The notes below the pieces were generated by a model, which did no database searches, had not been told where the DNA came from, and was given only the letters and a program-made list of their open reading frames with translations. DNA of 64,000 nucleotides, taken from positions 23,209,873-23,273,872 of the forward strand of contig OZ020248.1 of NCBI GenBank assembly GCA_963971285.1, written 5' to 3'. The position numbers were made by a program, and so were the translations under genes. This document shows positions 19,704 to 64,000 of this stretch, one piece after another (position 1 is the first letter of the stretch; each line of letters starts with the position of its first letter). Origin of the DNA: Astropecten irregularis (lineage: Eukaryota; Echinodermata; Asteroidea; Paxillosida; Astropectinidae).

Positions 19704-20029
19704 AGGTAGTTATCATACTTTGGTAGTATATCGAGACAGAAATCTTCACAGATTGACCTATATTACAGGGTATAAAGATGGTGATGGTAGAAACATACCG
19801 TTAACATATTTCTGCCTGAAATGGTGTATTTATCCAGAAAAGAGTAAAACCACTTTTAAACCAGTGACCCAAATTATTTTTGATCTTTTAAAGATCAAAA
19901 ATAAAAGAGAAAAGACTTAAGAAATACTGTGGCCGTTTTCACAGAAGACTTTTGCTGTATCTTCCTTGATATTTTTGCCCATGAATCTGTATTTCTTTGA
20001 CAAACTTGAACCAAAGTATGATATTACCT
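19704..20029. mobile_element. TTAA-flanked MITE, next to the hAT-like element
   Basis: Flanked by TTAA at 19700-19703 and 20030-20033, with the family termini. It ends 255 bp before the TBCD start codon. A truncated relative (18985-19195) lies on the other side of the hAT-like insertion. Confidence 0.85.
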
Positions 20030-20284
20030 TTAATCTTTTCTGGATAAATACAGCATTTCAGGCAGAAAATTGTTTACTATTTGTTTATGCCATTACCGTC
20101 TTTATACCATGAAAGTTAATTGTAAATCTGTGCACGTTTCAGTTTTGGTTTGTTGCAAATCTTGTACATAATATTATTTTGTATGTACATATCCCTTTAA
20201 ATTTGAAATTTGCATAAAAAAAATCGATGCCGCCTTAAAAAGGTTGTCCATGAGGGCGCTACAGCCATTACCAATTGAAGAAAA

Positions 20285-53642
<33,358 letters not shown>

Positions 53643-54769
53643 GTGAGTACCGTCTCTGTTCTGATTCTTAATACTAACCCCGTAATATTTACCCCGTAAT
53701 TATTATAATGATAATAATATAAAATGTTTACATTATTATCATTAAGGGTAATAAATTATTCTATATCCCCGACGAGAAAATCATTAATAACAGATTATTT
53801 ACGGCGTCCGTCGAGACAAGGGATTGGTTGTTATAGTGGACCATGATTCCGGCTTTCAGGGATGAGATTTCTCAGATTAAATTCTGATTTCAGATTCTTT
53901 TGTTTTGGATTTCAGATATTGTTTTTTTCCCTCACAGGCTGTTTACAAAAGTATAGGAGATTTTCAGATTTCAGACTTTTTATGCAAACTTCAAACCATT
54001 GGTTTTTGAACTGTACCCATCTTTTCATGGTGGAATTTGGATTGAATATCCCTTGAATGATAAACTTCAATTTGCGACGGATAAAGGCACATTGAAAATT
54101 TCTCCTTTAAGCATTTTCGTAGTATGGAAACATTATGTGGACGTGTGCGAGTCCACATAACGTCTTGGGATCCTGCATTATGTGGACGTCCTTTGTCGTG
54201 AAGTCCACACTGTGCATGCTGCTATGCCTGTGCAGTACGACCGCTGGAATATCACATACATGTAGGCCTATCTCTTTTTGGTGACACGCTCCATGTACCA
54301 CAGTCATTGTCTGGTCTATGAGTTGTTTATAGTCATTCTGCTGCTACAGTTTGTTTATTATGCAGTAGTCTCCATCCCGGACTATTAAGACAAGCTTATT
54401 GCTTTCTAGTCCCAAGCCTACCCATCCATCATGTTTTGTAGAACTCCTACTAAACAAAAATAGAAACCTACCAGTAGTCTTAGGCGAGCCCTCAAAATTG
54501 TCTGTCCGCGGAGTCCGAAATTAAAGTCCGCGGACTAAAATTTAATCCCTAGTTACTGGCAACCGGCCAGCTCAGCAGGCTAATTTCCATTGTATGACAA
54601 TACATCTTTGTTATGCTAATTCAATGCTGGCCAGAAACTGCTCATGGGGTTCGCGAGGTAAGCGTACCAATTGTCCGCGGACTCCGCGTAAGCGTAACTA
54701 CTCATCTAATTGTCGGCAATCCAATACTTTCATATTGTTTACTCAAGAAAATTGTTTGCAAAATGATCA

Positions 54770-55013
54770 CCGAAAAAACATATTTTTTAGCCGGGGAAAT
54801 AATAGTTTGGAAGAGGAAAATAATGTAGGTCGCAGAGAACATGATCGGCAAGTCCCCGAAAAACGTATTTTTCAGCCGGGGAAATAATAGTTCGGAGGTG
54901 AAAAATAATGCAGGTCGCAGAGAAAATGGTCGGCTAAGTCCCTCAAAAACGTATTTTTCAGCCGGGAAATAATAGTTTGGAGGTGAAAAAAATGCAGGTC
55001 GCAGAGAACATGA
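54770..55013 (+). repeat. tandem repeat of about 86 bp, nearly three copies
   Basis: AAACGTATTTTTCAGCCGGG, AATAATAGTTTGGAGG and CAGGTCGCAGAGAACATG recur at a spacing of 85-87 bp from 54770, with a few substitutions. It abuts a palindromic SINE remnant at 55017-55088. Confidence 0.88.
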
Positions 55014-55016
55014 TCT

Positions 55017-55160
55017 GCCACTGGAGTGGGATTCGAACCAGCGACCCCAAGAATGCAGTCGCTGGTTCAAATCCCGCTCCAGTCAAGTTTTCTTTGTTTA
55101 CTTTTCATTGATTTTGAATTAATCCTGTCAGTTTCCCTTGTGGTTATTTGATGATTACTG
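55017..55160. mobile_element. head-to-head SINE remnant
   Basis: ACTGGAGTGGGATTCGAACC (a - strand tRNA 3' half) meets GGTTCAAATCCCGCTCCAGT (a + strand tRNA 3' half) across a loop of roughly 20 bp, followed by a + strand SINE tail to about 55160. Confidence 0.8.
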
Positions 55161-55456
55161 TATATCCAAAAATTAATTGTCCCATGTGTATTTTACAAAG
55201 GTAGACACAATTTATTTGCCTTCCACTGCCAATAAAAAGAATTTCATTCGCAGCCAGCATTTATGAGCAATACAAAATGAATGCCCCAATTTGTTGACTT
55301 AATGGATTGCTGGCTAGTCATTATTTAAGTGCTGTCAAAAATTATACATTCTTGTGAAGAATTCTAACTAAGTCGTATTTATTGAGAAATTGTTGGTTTA
55401 CAAGAATCTGAATATAAATAAATAAAGCCACCCCTGAAAGCTCTGCCTGTCTTTAA

Positions 55457-56164
55457 AGGTACTTCCATACTTTGGTAGCATAGCGAAACAGAAATCTTCA
55501 CAGATTTACCTATGACTTACAGGGTATAAAGATGGTGATGGTAGAAACATACCGTTAACATTTGTCTACCTGAAATGCTGTATTCATCCAGAAATGAGTA
55601 AAACCAATGACCGCAAACAGTTTTGATCTCGAGGTGAGATCAAAACTCCTGTGAATTGGAGAATACCGTGAGCAATTTTCACCATTTGCTCAAAAAGTGG
55701 GTCACCATATGGGACTAGGAATTTTCACAGATGACTGTTACTGTATCTTTCTTGATATTTGTGCCCATGAATCTGCAATTTCCTAAACCAAAAGTATGAA
55801 ACTACCTTTGAAGGTAGTATCATACTTTGGTGAGAGACCTAAACAGAGATGTTCACAGACTCACTTATAACTTTCAGGGTATGAAGATGATGCTAGAAGA
55901 AAACTAAGGTTAACATTTTTCCGCCTTAAATGGTGTATTTATCCAGAAATGAGTAAAACAACGACTGAAAATCTTCTTGATCTTTTAAAAGATCAAAAAT
56001 AAAAGAGAAAAGACTTAAGAAATACTGTGGCAGTTTTTCACGATTTTCTCAAAAAGTTGGTCACCGTATGGAATTGAAATTTTCACAGATGACTGTATCT
56101 TCCTTGATATTTTTGCCCATGTACTTCTTTGAAAAAAAACCAAAGTATGATACATGTACTACCT
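55457..56164. mobile_element. two TTAA MITEs in tandem sharing one junction
   Basis: Copies 55457-55807 and 55812-56164 of the AGGTAGTATCATAC family meet at a single TTGA (55808-55811), a mutated TTAA. Outer TTAA sites are at 55453-55456 and 56165-56168. Confidence 0.85.
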
Positions 56165-56624
56165 TTAAACTCCCGAGATGGAATTCTCTCGAAAAGCAAT
56201 CGCCACATTGCTGCAGAGTATTATTAAACGGAGCAAACAGAAATAAATTAATGGCCTTTCTGTTTGTTGAGTGACACATCTCGGATCGCTGTGTTCATTT
56301 TATATAATGTACAATCGTGTACATTTTTTTTGTTTCGGTGACAGTGTTTGTCAGTTGATCATCTCAAATTGACAGTGCGTGGGAGGTTTGCAGCCGGAGA
56401 TTCCGTTCGGGAGACGGGGGAAAGGAAAAATTATTACAAGTTGTGAGGAGATATTGCCCTGATTGATGCAGAATGGAGCCCTAAATCTACGTGGATATGT
56501 AATAACCGAGGATGGGTACTTAGGGAGACATTCCCATAGGGTCGTGCACAAAACTTTACTATTTTCTAAAATATCCTCCAAACCAATGAAGTTGAAATTG
56601 ACATATGTTCATATTGTGAGAGCA

Positions 56625-56965
56625 TTAGGCCGGGAAAAAAAATTTGTTGTGTTGCCCTCAAGTGGAAAAATTAAAATTTAGGGTCGGTCGGTCAATTTTT
56701 AATTTTTTTTTTTTGCAGACTTTCAAACATTTAAGAATAAATACAGGATGTATGGTTACCAGGGCTTATAAATCAACGGTTTTGGGTCGTTTTTAGGAGA
56801 CACGCTTTTTTACTGCTAAATCTTACATTTTCCGTCAAAAATGGTGAGTTTTTATACTTGAGGACTCAGAGAAAAAAAAAAATTAAAAAAAATCCCGACC
56901 CAAAGTTTTGGCATTTTACGGTCGGTCGCTGAGGGCAACACAACAATTTTTTTGTTCGGCCTTAT
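56625..56965. mobile_element. MITE (TTGTTGTGTTGCCCTCA family), copy 3
   Basis: It shares AAGTGGAAAAATTAAAAT, GGGTCGGTCGG, ACACGCTTTTTTACTGC and TGAGGGCAACACAACAA with copy 1. It lies in TBCD intron 30. Confidence 0.85.
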
Positions 56966-57413
56966 CTGCCTTCTATAAAAATATGGACATTAAAAATATG
57001 TCTTTCAAAGGTAGTTCATACCTTAGGGAGACATCATTGAAAAGTCTCCCTTAGTCCCGATGTCTCCCAAATGTCCACTTTTAGGATAGATGTGCAGTGC
57101 ATGTTCCATGCGCAGTGAGATGTTACATGTGTAACTGTTCCTTCTGAGATTCACCAGCCTACTCGCTGGTGATCCGTATATATATCCACTGGCACGTGAT
57201 GGTGAATTGACCAATTGGGATTCGGCTCCAGGTTATGAATATTTATGAGGTATATTAATACCGTCCATAACATCCGAAATGTTAAACTTTTTAAATATTT
57301 GCTTCAATGTTCAGTTTTAATAACATGCCTTTTGTCTGTTGTCCAAAATAATGTTTTTATAATAAATGAGACATACAACTAATAAGTTGATGCAAACTGC
57401 TCATCAACCGAAA

Positions 57414-57661
57414 CAGTGCCAATTTTATAGAGCTGCTTAAGCACCCAAACTTGCTTAAGCACCAAAAACTTTGGTAAATAAAATCAGTATGCCAGCCAAA
57501 AATTCGTGTGAATGTTATGCTCAGCAAACAATGGCCGAATACAAGTCAAAAGCAGTAAACATCACATGAAAATTTGGTTGATAATCCTGTTTGATCAAGG
57601 AAGACTCTTTCATGCTTAAGCAAATTTTGTGCTTTTAAAAGCAACTCCATGAAATTGGCCA
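57414..57661. mobile_element. MITE (GCCAATTTCATAGAGCTGC family)
   Basis: It matches 33978-34202, including CAGTATGCCAGCCAAAA, AACAATGGCCGAATACAAG and CCTGTTTGATCAAGGAAGAC. Its ends are slightly diverged. Confidence 0.82.
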
Positions 57662-58088
57662 CTAAAATTTATATAAAATGCTTGTGTTTGTAGGAGGGCC
57701 TGCCGTTTCCATCCTAGCAGGATCTTTCTCAAACGCTTAAACTGTAGCTGTAGCATATTTCAGCACCCAACATCATAAAAGGTGGGGGTGGGTGCAGCCC
57801 CCTCAGCACCCCCCGTTCCCGCGGGCTTAGATTGCCGCACGTATACATCGCTATTTGCCTCCGCCAAATCCTAGATAGTGGATACTGTAATTGCGTCACC
57901 CGAGGGCCTGTAATACTCTATAGCCCTCTGTGTCAACACCCAACCCACGGAAATGTTGACAGCGATATTGCAACCCCCTCCAAAAAGTAAATAGAACAAG
58001 TCTCGAGTGAAGCGAAGATGAAGCGGAGATCAAAATGTTATCGAGATCTTTGTACATAGGCGGAAGATGTGAAGAGATGTTTTTTTAA

Positions 58089-58434
58089 AGGTAATATCAT
58101 ACTTTGGTTTATGCCAAAGAAATGCAGATTCATGAGCAAAAATATCAAGACAGATACAGTAACAGTCATCTGTGAAATTTCTAGTCCCATCAGTGCCCAA
58201 TTTTTCAGAAAACAGTGGAAAAAGCTCACGGTATTTAAAAAAGAATTATATTCCGAAGATTAAAATTGTTTTTGGTCATTGGTTTTACTCATTTTCTGAA
58301 TAAATACACCATTTCAGGCAGAAATGTTTTACTGGTATGTTTCTACCATTACCATCTTTATTCCATGTAAGTAAAAAAAAAGTAAATCTGTGATGATTTC
58401 TGTTTTGATATGCTTCCAAAGTATGATAGTAGCT
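58089..58434. mobile_element. TTAA-flanked MITE
   Basis: TTAA at 58085-58088 and 58435-58438, ends AGGTAATATCATACTTTGG and the inverse. AGGTAGTATCATAC family. Confidence 0.85.
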
Positions 58435-58702
58435 TTAAACGTGTCATGAATTTCTAGCCTAAGGGAAGAGGGATATATCGTGTCAAGATTATCTTGGGCT
58501 GGGTTGTTTTATTAGTGTTCAGTACTTGATGTAAACTCAAATAGTTCCAAATTCTGTATGTTCTATTCAGTCATTTTGTCTAATGTGTCATCATAGAATT
58601 GTGATCGATTCCATGAAGCCCTACAACCGATCATAACTTGAGTATTTACCAAGGATAACCCGTCTTTTCTTAAATAGGGCAGCAATGAATTTGGCCTATT
58701 AA

Positions 58703-59057
58703 AGGTAATATCATACTTTGGTTTTTGTCACAGAAATGCAGATTCATGGGCACAAATATCAAGACAGATACAGTAACGGTCATCTGTGAAAATTGCAGTG
58801 CCATACGTTGCCTACTTTTTGAGAAAACAGTGAAAACGGCCACAGCATTTCTTAAGTATTTTCTCTTTTATTTTTGATCTTTTAAAAGATCGAAAAGATT
58901 TTCGGTCGTTGTTTTACTCTTTTCTGGATAAATACAGCATTTCAGGCGGAAAAATTTTAACAGTATGTTTCTATCATCATCATCTTCATACCCTGTAAAG
59001 TTATAGGTAAATCTGTGAACATTTCTGTTTTGGCTTCTTACCAAAATGATACTACCT
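58703..59057. mobile_element. TTAA-flanked MITE
   Basis: TTAA at 58699-58702 and 59058-59061. The family interior includes TTGATCTTTTAAAAGATC, a perfect inner palindrome seen in several copies. Confidence 0.85.
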
Positions 59058-59108
59058 TTAAGTCCTACGATTGATTGTAAGTTACGATGGGTATGGAGAA
59101 ATTGACCC

Positions 59109-59502
59109 CTGGGGCTGATTTCACTAAGGCTTGCCGATCATCGCTGAAGCCCAATTCTATCACTCAATGAAAAATTGCTACGCAAAGTAGCTATAAATTT
59201 TCCGCTTAGCGATGCAGGGCTCGAAATAGTACCAACCAGGTGTACAATGTCTAGCAAAAACCGCTCCGGGCTAGCTAGATTCACTTCCTTGGTTGCCCGG
59301 TGGGCTAGTAAAAATTTTTTAAGAACCGACATGTTGAGGTATGGATCAACATATGTACAGGCTAGTAAAGATCTAAATGGGCTAGTAAAATCTGAAGTAA
59401 GCTGGCCCGGTTGGCTAACCAGGAAAAAACATTAGCGCAAGGCCTGCGATGGATTTGGGCTTTAGCGATGATCGCAAAGCGTTAATGAAATCCGCCCCTG
59501 AA
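59109..59502. mobile_element. MITE hosting a GGGCTAGTAAAA-repeat element
   Basis: The outer arms GGGGCTGATTTCACTAAGGC and the inverse ending GAAATCCGCCCC enclose an insertion at about 59215-59445. That insertion begins CAGGGCTCGAAATAG, a form typical of hAT termini. Several GGGCTAGTAAAA-like motifs fill it. I could not confirm its target duplication. Confidence 0.7.
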
Positions 59503-61996
59503 GTCCTAAAAAACCTTGGCCAAACCTTCTCCCAGGATAGGGCAAGACTTGTTCAATTTATCCCTGTATTGCCTACAAGTACATGTACATACATCCCACT
59601 GTGATTCCAAAGAATCTCAGCTACATGTACAGTACATGTATATTAACACTAATGCACTAGTTAGTAGAAAGTCGTGGGTTCAAATCCCACCCGAACCAGA
59701 GCATGATTCGTTTTCCATGTGCACTCAACAAGCACTGAGTATGCAGTGCTCATATATACAATAATTCGAGCACACGGTTTTGAGTGGCGCCCTCTTTTGA
59801 TTAGAACAAGAAACTGCGGTGGTATCAGTATATTATTTCGTACAAAGCCTAGCCACTCATCTTTAATTGAAATCTGGGAAGCTGGAAAGCTAATCATGAG
59901 CAAAAGACCGGTGGGGAAATCCCCCTTTTCTATGAGAACAAAAGGATTTACGCTCCGCCGCACTATTACCATGATTCCTGTGGGTGATACACCGCAGGGC
60001 CAACTACATAAATCGTTTGTCGGATTCGTATATACGCCGGTGAATGGCAAGCCTAATAGCGCTGCGCACTTGCGCTAAAAATAGCACCGAACCTCAGACA
60101 AACATTGCAACGTGGCCATGCAAACGTGTGGTGAGTGGGGGTATGTGTGCGCGTGCATGCATGGTTGTGACGTCATTAGTGAGGAACGCTATTCAGTCAC
60201 CGACCCCGATAGAAAAATTGAGTAACAGTGACATCTTCAGACAGGAATATCCAAATTGTAAGACGTTTATCTAACTCTCCAAGAGGTGAAAACCAATCAA
60301 GATTTATAGATGATGCTCGTCTGTTTAACATGCAAACAGTGTCACAATAAACATCCATTTCCGAAGACTTTGTACTGCCATGGACCTTGTCGGAGATAGC
60401 TTGTTTTCGGCGCTGCGCGTGTGCGCGCAAAGGACAGTGGGTAATTTTGAGTTTTAAAGTTTTACCACACACGTCGACACATGTACACTCGTATAACTTA
60501 AGTTATCTTTTTTCCTAGAAGAAAGCCTTGCTTTTAATAGTTGTTATACATAAAGATGCTGCACAATGGTCCATGGAATGTTACTGTCGAGTCACTTGTT
60601 CCAGTGGTGTAAAGTTGAGAACTTATTTATAGTTGAATTCTCATGTCCGTACGTAGTATGCAATCATCGCCAGCCCTAGCAACCCTGTGTTTCCCAGAGT
60701 GCTTTGCGCACAGCCAGTTATCTTCGATAAGGTCCATGTACTTGTGAGTTAGTATACTGCCCTCTGTTGTTCAGATGAGACCAACAGCTGAAGACTGTGT
60801 ATATATTTCTCCGAAACCCCTACCCCTTGTGTGTGAGTGTGACTCAGTTCAGTCGCCAGCATGGTGTGACGCATGACCATCTTGGATAAGAGCCAAGATT
60901 CCCCCCTTTCTTCAGAGGGAAGGGGAAGCTGAATCGCCGGACCGCAAAGCCCCCTGCTCATGCAAGGGATGGCCTTCTCCGCGAAGCTCCGGGACTTCAG
61001 AGTTTAGTTTTTATAGTTGCATCAACCAGCCATCCAGTCTCCTTTTCATAACCTATAAGGTCTAGGCTGTCCCTTCTTGCACAATATGCCTCAACTATAG
61101 TCCACATCCTGAACAGACGTTTGTTTTGTAAGTCAGGCTTTTAAAAAAAAATGAAAAAGTTTTTGGACAAGGGGCGCTTCAATAACTCACGACCTGCTCA
61201 CGTTTGCTAGCAATGTACAGGTCTTTTACCTCTCACTTTGCCTGAGTGACGGCCAACTTGCAATTCTTAATCACTCAACTGTCATCCTTTCCAACACATC
61301 AGCTGCCATTTTTTTTTTTTTTTTGGCAGGGTATATTTTGCCGGCACCTTCATTCTTCCTGCAAACGCTATTTTTCAGTTCCCTTGATTGATTTGCCAAT
61401 TTGCAGTATCAGAATGTACCTCCGGTAAAATAACACTTGGAGAATAAAAGACAGAAGAATGATGGTGCTGGCAAAATATGCACTACTTTTTTTGTTGTTG
61501 ACAAAATTGATATTTTGCTTATAAAAAAGGCAACCGGCCAAATTTGTTTTGCCGTTTGTCACAGACTTGCTGGTTCTTGATTAAAAGTAATTTTTTATGG
61601 CATCCTGAATTGAAATTTGACGTGGTACCATGGGAAAAAAGTTTAAAGTAGTCCTTGCAATTTTTTCTCTCTTTGTGGGGAACAAATTGATTATTCCGAA
61701 GAAGTATTTTGCCTTAAGGTATTCATATTTGCAAGCTGTCCATGGAATATTTAATGTAATGTAATGTAAACGAATGTAAAGTAAGCATTTTAGTTGTGTA
61801 CATTACAGCCTTTGCAACTTAGATTCAGTCAAGCATTAACATTCTATGGTTCAGCTTGCAAAATGAGTACCTTCATTAAAATAGACATAACTCCTCTTAG
61901 GAATGATCGCTGAACTTTACCGAACTTTTGAGCGTCATTTGTTTGTTTTGAAAAACCCCCAATCTTGGTCAACTTCTTTTTGACTCAACCTGTAGA

Positions 61997-62397
61997 GTAA
62001 TGCTAGGAGTCCACTGGGCCGGCGCCAGTTGGTGCCATGCAGTTCGCGCCAATGCAATTTGCTGTGGCGCCTAGTGTCGCCAATAAGGTGCCTTGTGGCG
62101 TGCAGTGGCTCAAACTGCCTCCCAACTGGCTCGTGGTGGCCCGTAACAGCACCAAAAATTGAATTTGATGGCAAGAAAATTTCAAAATGTTTGAAATTTT
62201 CGTCGCGCCACTTGCATCGAGCAATCAGCTTGAAGTGTCCACCAAGTGGCACCAAATGGTGCAAACAATCCGCCTATTGGAATCCACTGGAATGTAATGG
62301 CGCGCGCCAAGTTGCGCCACTACGTGCCAATCACATAATCTTTCGCGCGAACTGGCACCAACTGCCGCCGGCCCAGTGGACTCCTAGCATAACTAGT
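61997..62397. mobile_element. MITE with about 45-bp GC-rich inverted repeats
   Basis: ATGCTAGGAGTCCACTGGGC at the left pairs with GCCCAGTGGACTCCTAGCAT at the right, and the stem continues through GGCGCCAGTTGGTGCC-like sequence. The interior is dense in TGGCGCC and GTGCCA motifs. Confidence 0.87.
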
Positions 62398-62497
62398 ATG
62401 AAATGAACAATTTGAACATCATTTGGAGAGTGCACTCTCCTTTCGAAGACACCAGAACTTCTACATGTGCAGGAAAAGTAATTGGTGAACTCCAGAC

Positions 62498-62888
62498 TTT
62501 TAAGCTTGTCCGAACTGGACTTTTTTGGGGCAAAGTTATGAGACGCTGGGTACTCTACCAATTTTAAGTCCAGTGCGGACGTCTCAGGAAGTCTACCTCT
62601 CAGTTACTTTGCCCGAGCTGCACATGTATTTCTCGTACCGGCCAACTTCTGCCCGGGTAGAATGCCCGAGACACTTTACCCGAGACGAAAAGTCCAGTGC
62701 GGACAGTACGAGTCGGGTACTCGCATGAGCCTAGTATTGTCAGCTCGGTAATTCTTCCGTGCGTGCACGGTTAAGTTACCCGAGTCAAAAGTCCAAGTGC
62801 GGACACCGGTAATATTTGCCCATTTTTTATTTACCCATCGGCTCGGTTAAATCCCCCGGAAAAAAAGTCCAATGCGGACAGGGCTTTT
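62498..62888. mobile_element. MITE with repeated GTCCAGTGCGGAC motif
   Basis: The ends AAGCTTGTCCGAACTGGACTT and AAGTCCAATGCGGACAGGGCTT are imperfect inverted repeats (first 20 bases inspected on each side). The motif AAAAGTCCAGTGCGGAC or a variant occurs near 62569, 62690, 62790 and 62866. Confidence 0.8.
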
Positions 62889-62984
62889 AGGATGTTTGAA
62901 CTTTGGAAGGTCACGCACTTTTGAGTCCCATTACTGTATAAAAGAAATTTCTGGGTTGAATACATGTACATGTAGTTTCTGAAC

Positions 62985-63785
62985 TTTGTAGCCTGCAGTA
63001 TGTCACGGCTGTCCCTAGTTACCTCAAAGTGGTATTATCACAGTTCCTTGTTGGGGGGGGGGGTGGGGGAGGGGGAGGGGGGGGGGGTTAACATTTAGAA
63101 AGGTCTCAGGTTTAAATCCCTTAATACTCTACAGCTCAGTGAAAAGAAATAACCTTAAACTTTTTTCAATTTATTTTCATTTGAATTTGGTTGTGGTCCA
63201 GAGCAGCAGTATAGTGTCCTTTAATATTTATTCTCTAATTGGCATTAACATAGTAGGCCTACTGTGTTTTTTATTGAAAGGTCTCTGGTTCAAGTCCCAT
63301 TACTTTACAACTCATCTCAGTAAAATGAAAATTCTTCCCAATCTTTTGAATTTTTAAAAACTTTGATCTTTTGTCCAGAGCTGCAGTTTTGTTTATATTT
63401 ACAACTTATTGGCATAATCACAAGGTTCCGTGTTCCACACGAGAAGGTCTAATCTTTGAAAAGGTCTGGGGTTCAAGTCCCATTACTTGAAAACTAATCT
63501 CAGTTGTAAACCCTTCCCAAACTTTGTTAAGCCTTTGTTATAACTCTGAGTGTTGTCTGGAGTTGCAGTATGTCATGGATTCATCGCCGTCTCTAGTTAC
63601 CACAAATTGGCGTTATCACAGGTTCCGTGTTCCACTGGGAAATGTTCGAAAAGGTTTCGGGTTCAAGTCCCATTACTTCACAACCCGTCTCAGTGAAAAA
63701 AAAGCCTTCCTAATCTTCCGTAACCTTCTCCTTTTTAAACTTTTGACATTGTCTGGGCCTGCAGTACATGTATATCAGGGCTGTT
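62985..63785 (+). repeat. degenerate tandem repeat, about 180-190 bp unit
   Basis: GGTTCAAGTCCCATTAC-like motifs recur at 63102, 63281, 63463 and 63653 (spacings 179, 182, 190). Each is followed by a CTCAGT motif and a GCAGTATGTCA-type segment. A G-run at 63053-63087 interrupts the first unit. Confidence 0.8.
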
Positions 63786-63800
63786 CCTAGTCATGCTTAA

Positions 63801-64000
63801 AGGTAATATCATACTTTGGTTTTTGTCAAAGAAATACAGATTCATGGGCATTAATATCAAGGAAGATTCAGTCACAGTCATCTGTGTAAATTTCAGTCCC
63901 ATACGGTGCCCACTTTTTTGAGAAAATCGTGAAAAATGGCCACAGTATTTCTTAAGTCTTTTCTCTTTTATTTTTTTATCTTTTAAAAGATCAAAAAGAT
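63801..64000. mobile_element. TTAA MITE, cut by the window end
   Basis: TTAA at 63797-63800 and the left terminus AGGTAATATCATACTTTGG. It runs off the right edge within the TTTTAAAAGATC palindrome. Confidence 0.83.

Larger units (their letters stand above)
53643..64000. other. TBCD: TBCD intron 30 (to window end), repeat-filled
   Basis: After the exon 30 donor no exon matching the rest of cofactor D was seen. The stretch holds MITEs, tandem repeats and SINE fragments. Parts without an identified element include 57000-57410, 57740-58085, 59450-60050 and 60230-61990, where I saw no supported gene. Confidence 0.7.

Noticed and set aside
59661-60078. Overlapping 119- and 129-codon frames on opposite strands
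   Set aside because: No recognisable domain. One ends in a peptide typical of translated tRNA-derived repeats (VGFEPTTF). It lies in a repeat-rich intron.
60749-60961. GC-richer patch with a 70-codon - strand frame
   Set aside because: No domain, no splice context and no match to either host gene; probably another dispersed repeat.
53643-64000. Remaining C-terminal TBCD exon or exons
   Set aside because: I looked for a phase-2 acceptor followed by the family's next block and found none. TGTTTGTCAGTTGATC after GTGACAG at 56344 hits a stop at once and is unlike cofactor D.

Overview
This is eukaryotic, intron-rich genomic DNA, most likely from a marine invertebrate deuterostome such as an echinoderm. 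The two host proteins are clearly metazoan. The introns are saturated with miniature inverted-repeat elements (MITEs), tRNA-derived SINEs and minisatellites. The taxon is an inference from style and content; no species is claimed. All spliced exons below obey GT-AG and their phases join without a break.

Two host genes lie head to tail on the + strand. The first is a complete PIGQ (GPI1) gene, 9 coding exons from 3606 to 16820, 609 codons plus stop. The second is TBCD (tubulin-folding cofactor D), starting at 20285. Thirty coding exons run to 53642 (1101 codons plus 2 bases). By comparison with the usual length of about 1190 residues, the last roughly 90 codons lie beyond the window. PIGQ belongs to the ER complex that starts GPI-anchor synthesis. 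TBCD is a HEAT-repeat chaperone for tubulin heterodimer assembly. They share no pathway that I know of.

Layout: 1-3605 is intergenic with foldback MITEs. 3606-16820 is PIGQ. Its intron 4 holds a young but internally deleted LTR retrotransposon (956-bp LTRs with one difference seen, gag, protease, no reverse transcriptase or integrase). Its introns 6 and 8 both hold arrays of the same 79-bp minisatellite. 16821-20284 is the intergenic spacer with a Tc1/mariner-like element inserted in a SINE, TTAA-flanked MITEs and a hAT-like element. 20285-53642 is TBCD, with a 12-bp array in intron 3, a 90-bp array in intron 8, a GGCTCC hexamer array in intron 11 and a 74-bp array in intron 18. 53643-64000 is a very long last-seen intron made almost wholly of repeats.

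The strongest unusual signals are four. (1) TBCD exon 19 is bracketed by tandem copies of its own two ends: 16 upstream copies of its 3' splice site plus about 46 coding bases, and two degenerate downstream copies of its 3' end and donor. (2) A well-formed -1 frameshift signal (GGGAAAC, 8-nt spacer, stem, possible pseudoknot) lies at the gag-protease overlap. (3) Several hAT-like non-autonomous elements with 8-bp target duplications have subterminal zones built from a short motif that differs between elements. (4) TTAA-inserting MITEs have repeatedly landed in other MITEs. No CRISPR array, rRNA gene or credible functional tRNA gene was seen.
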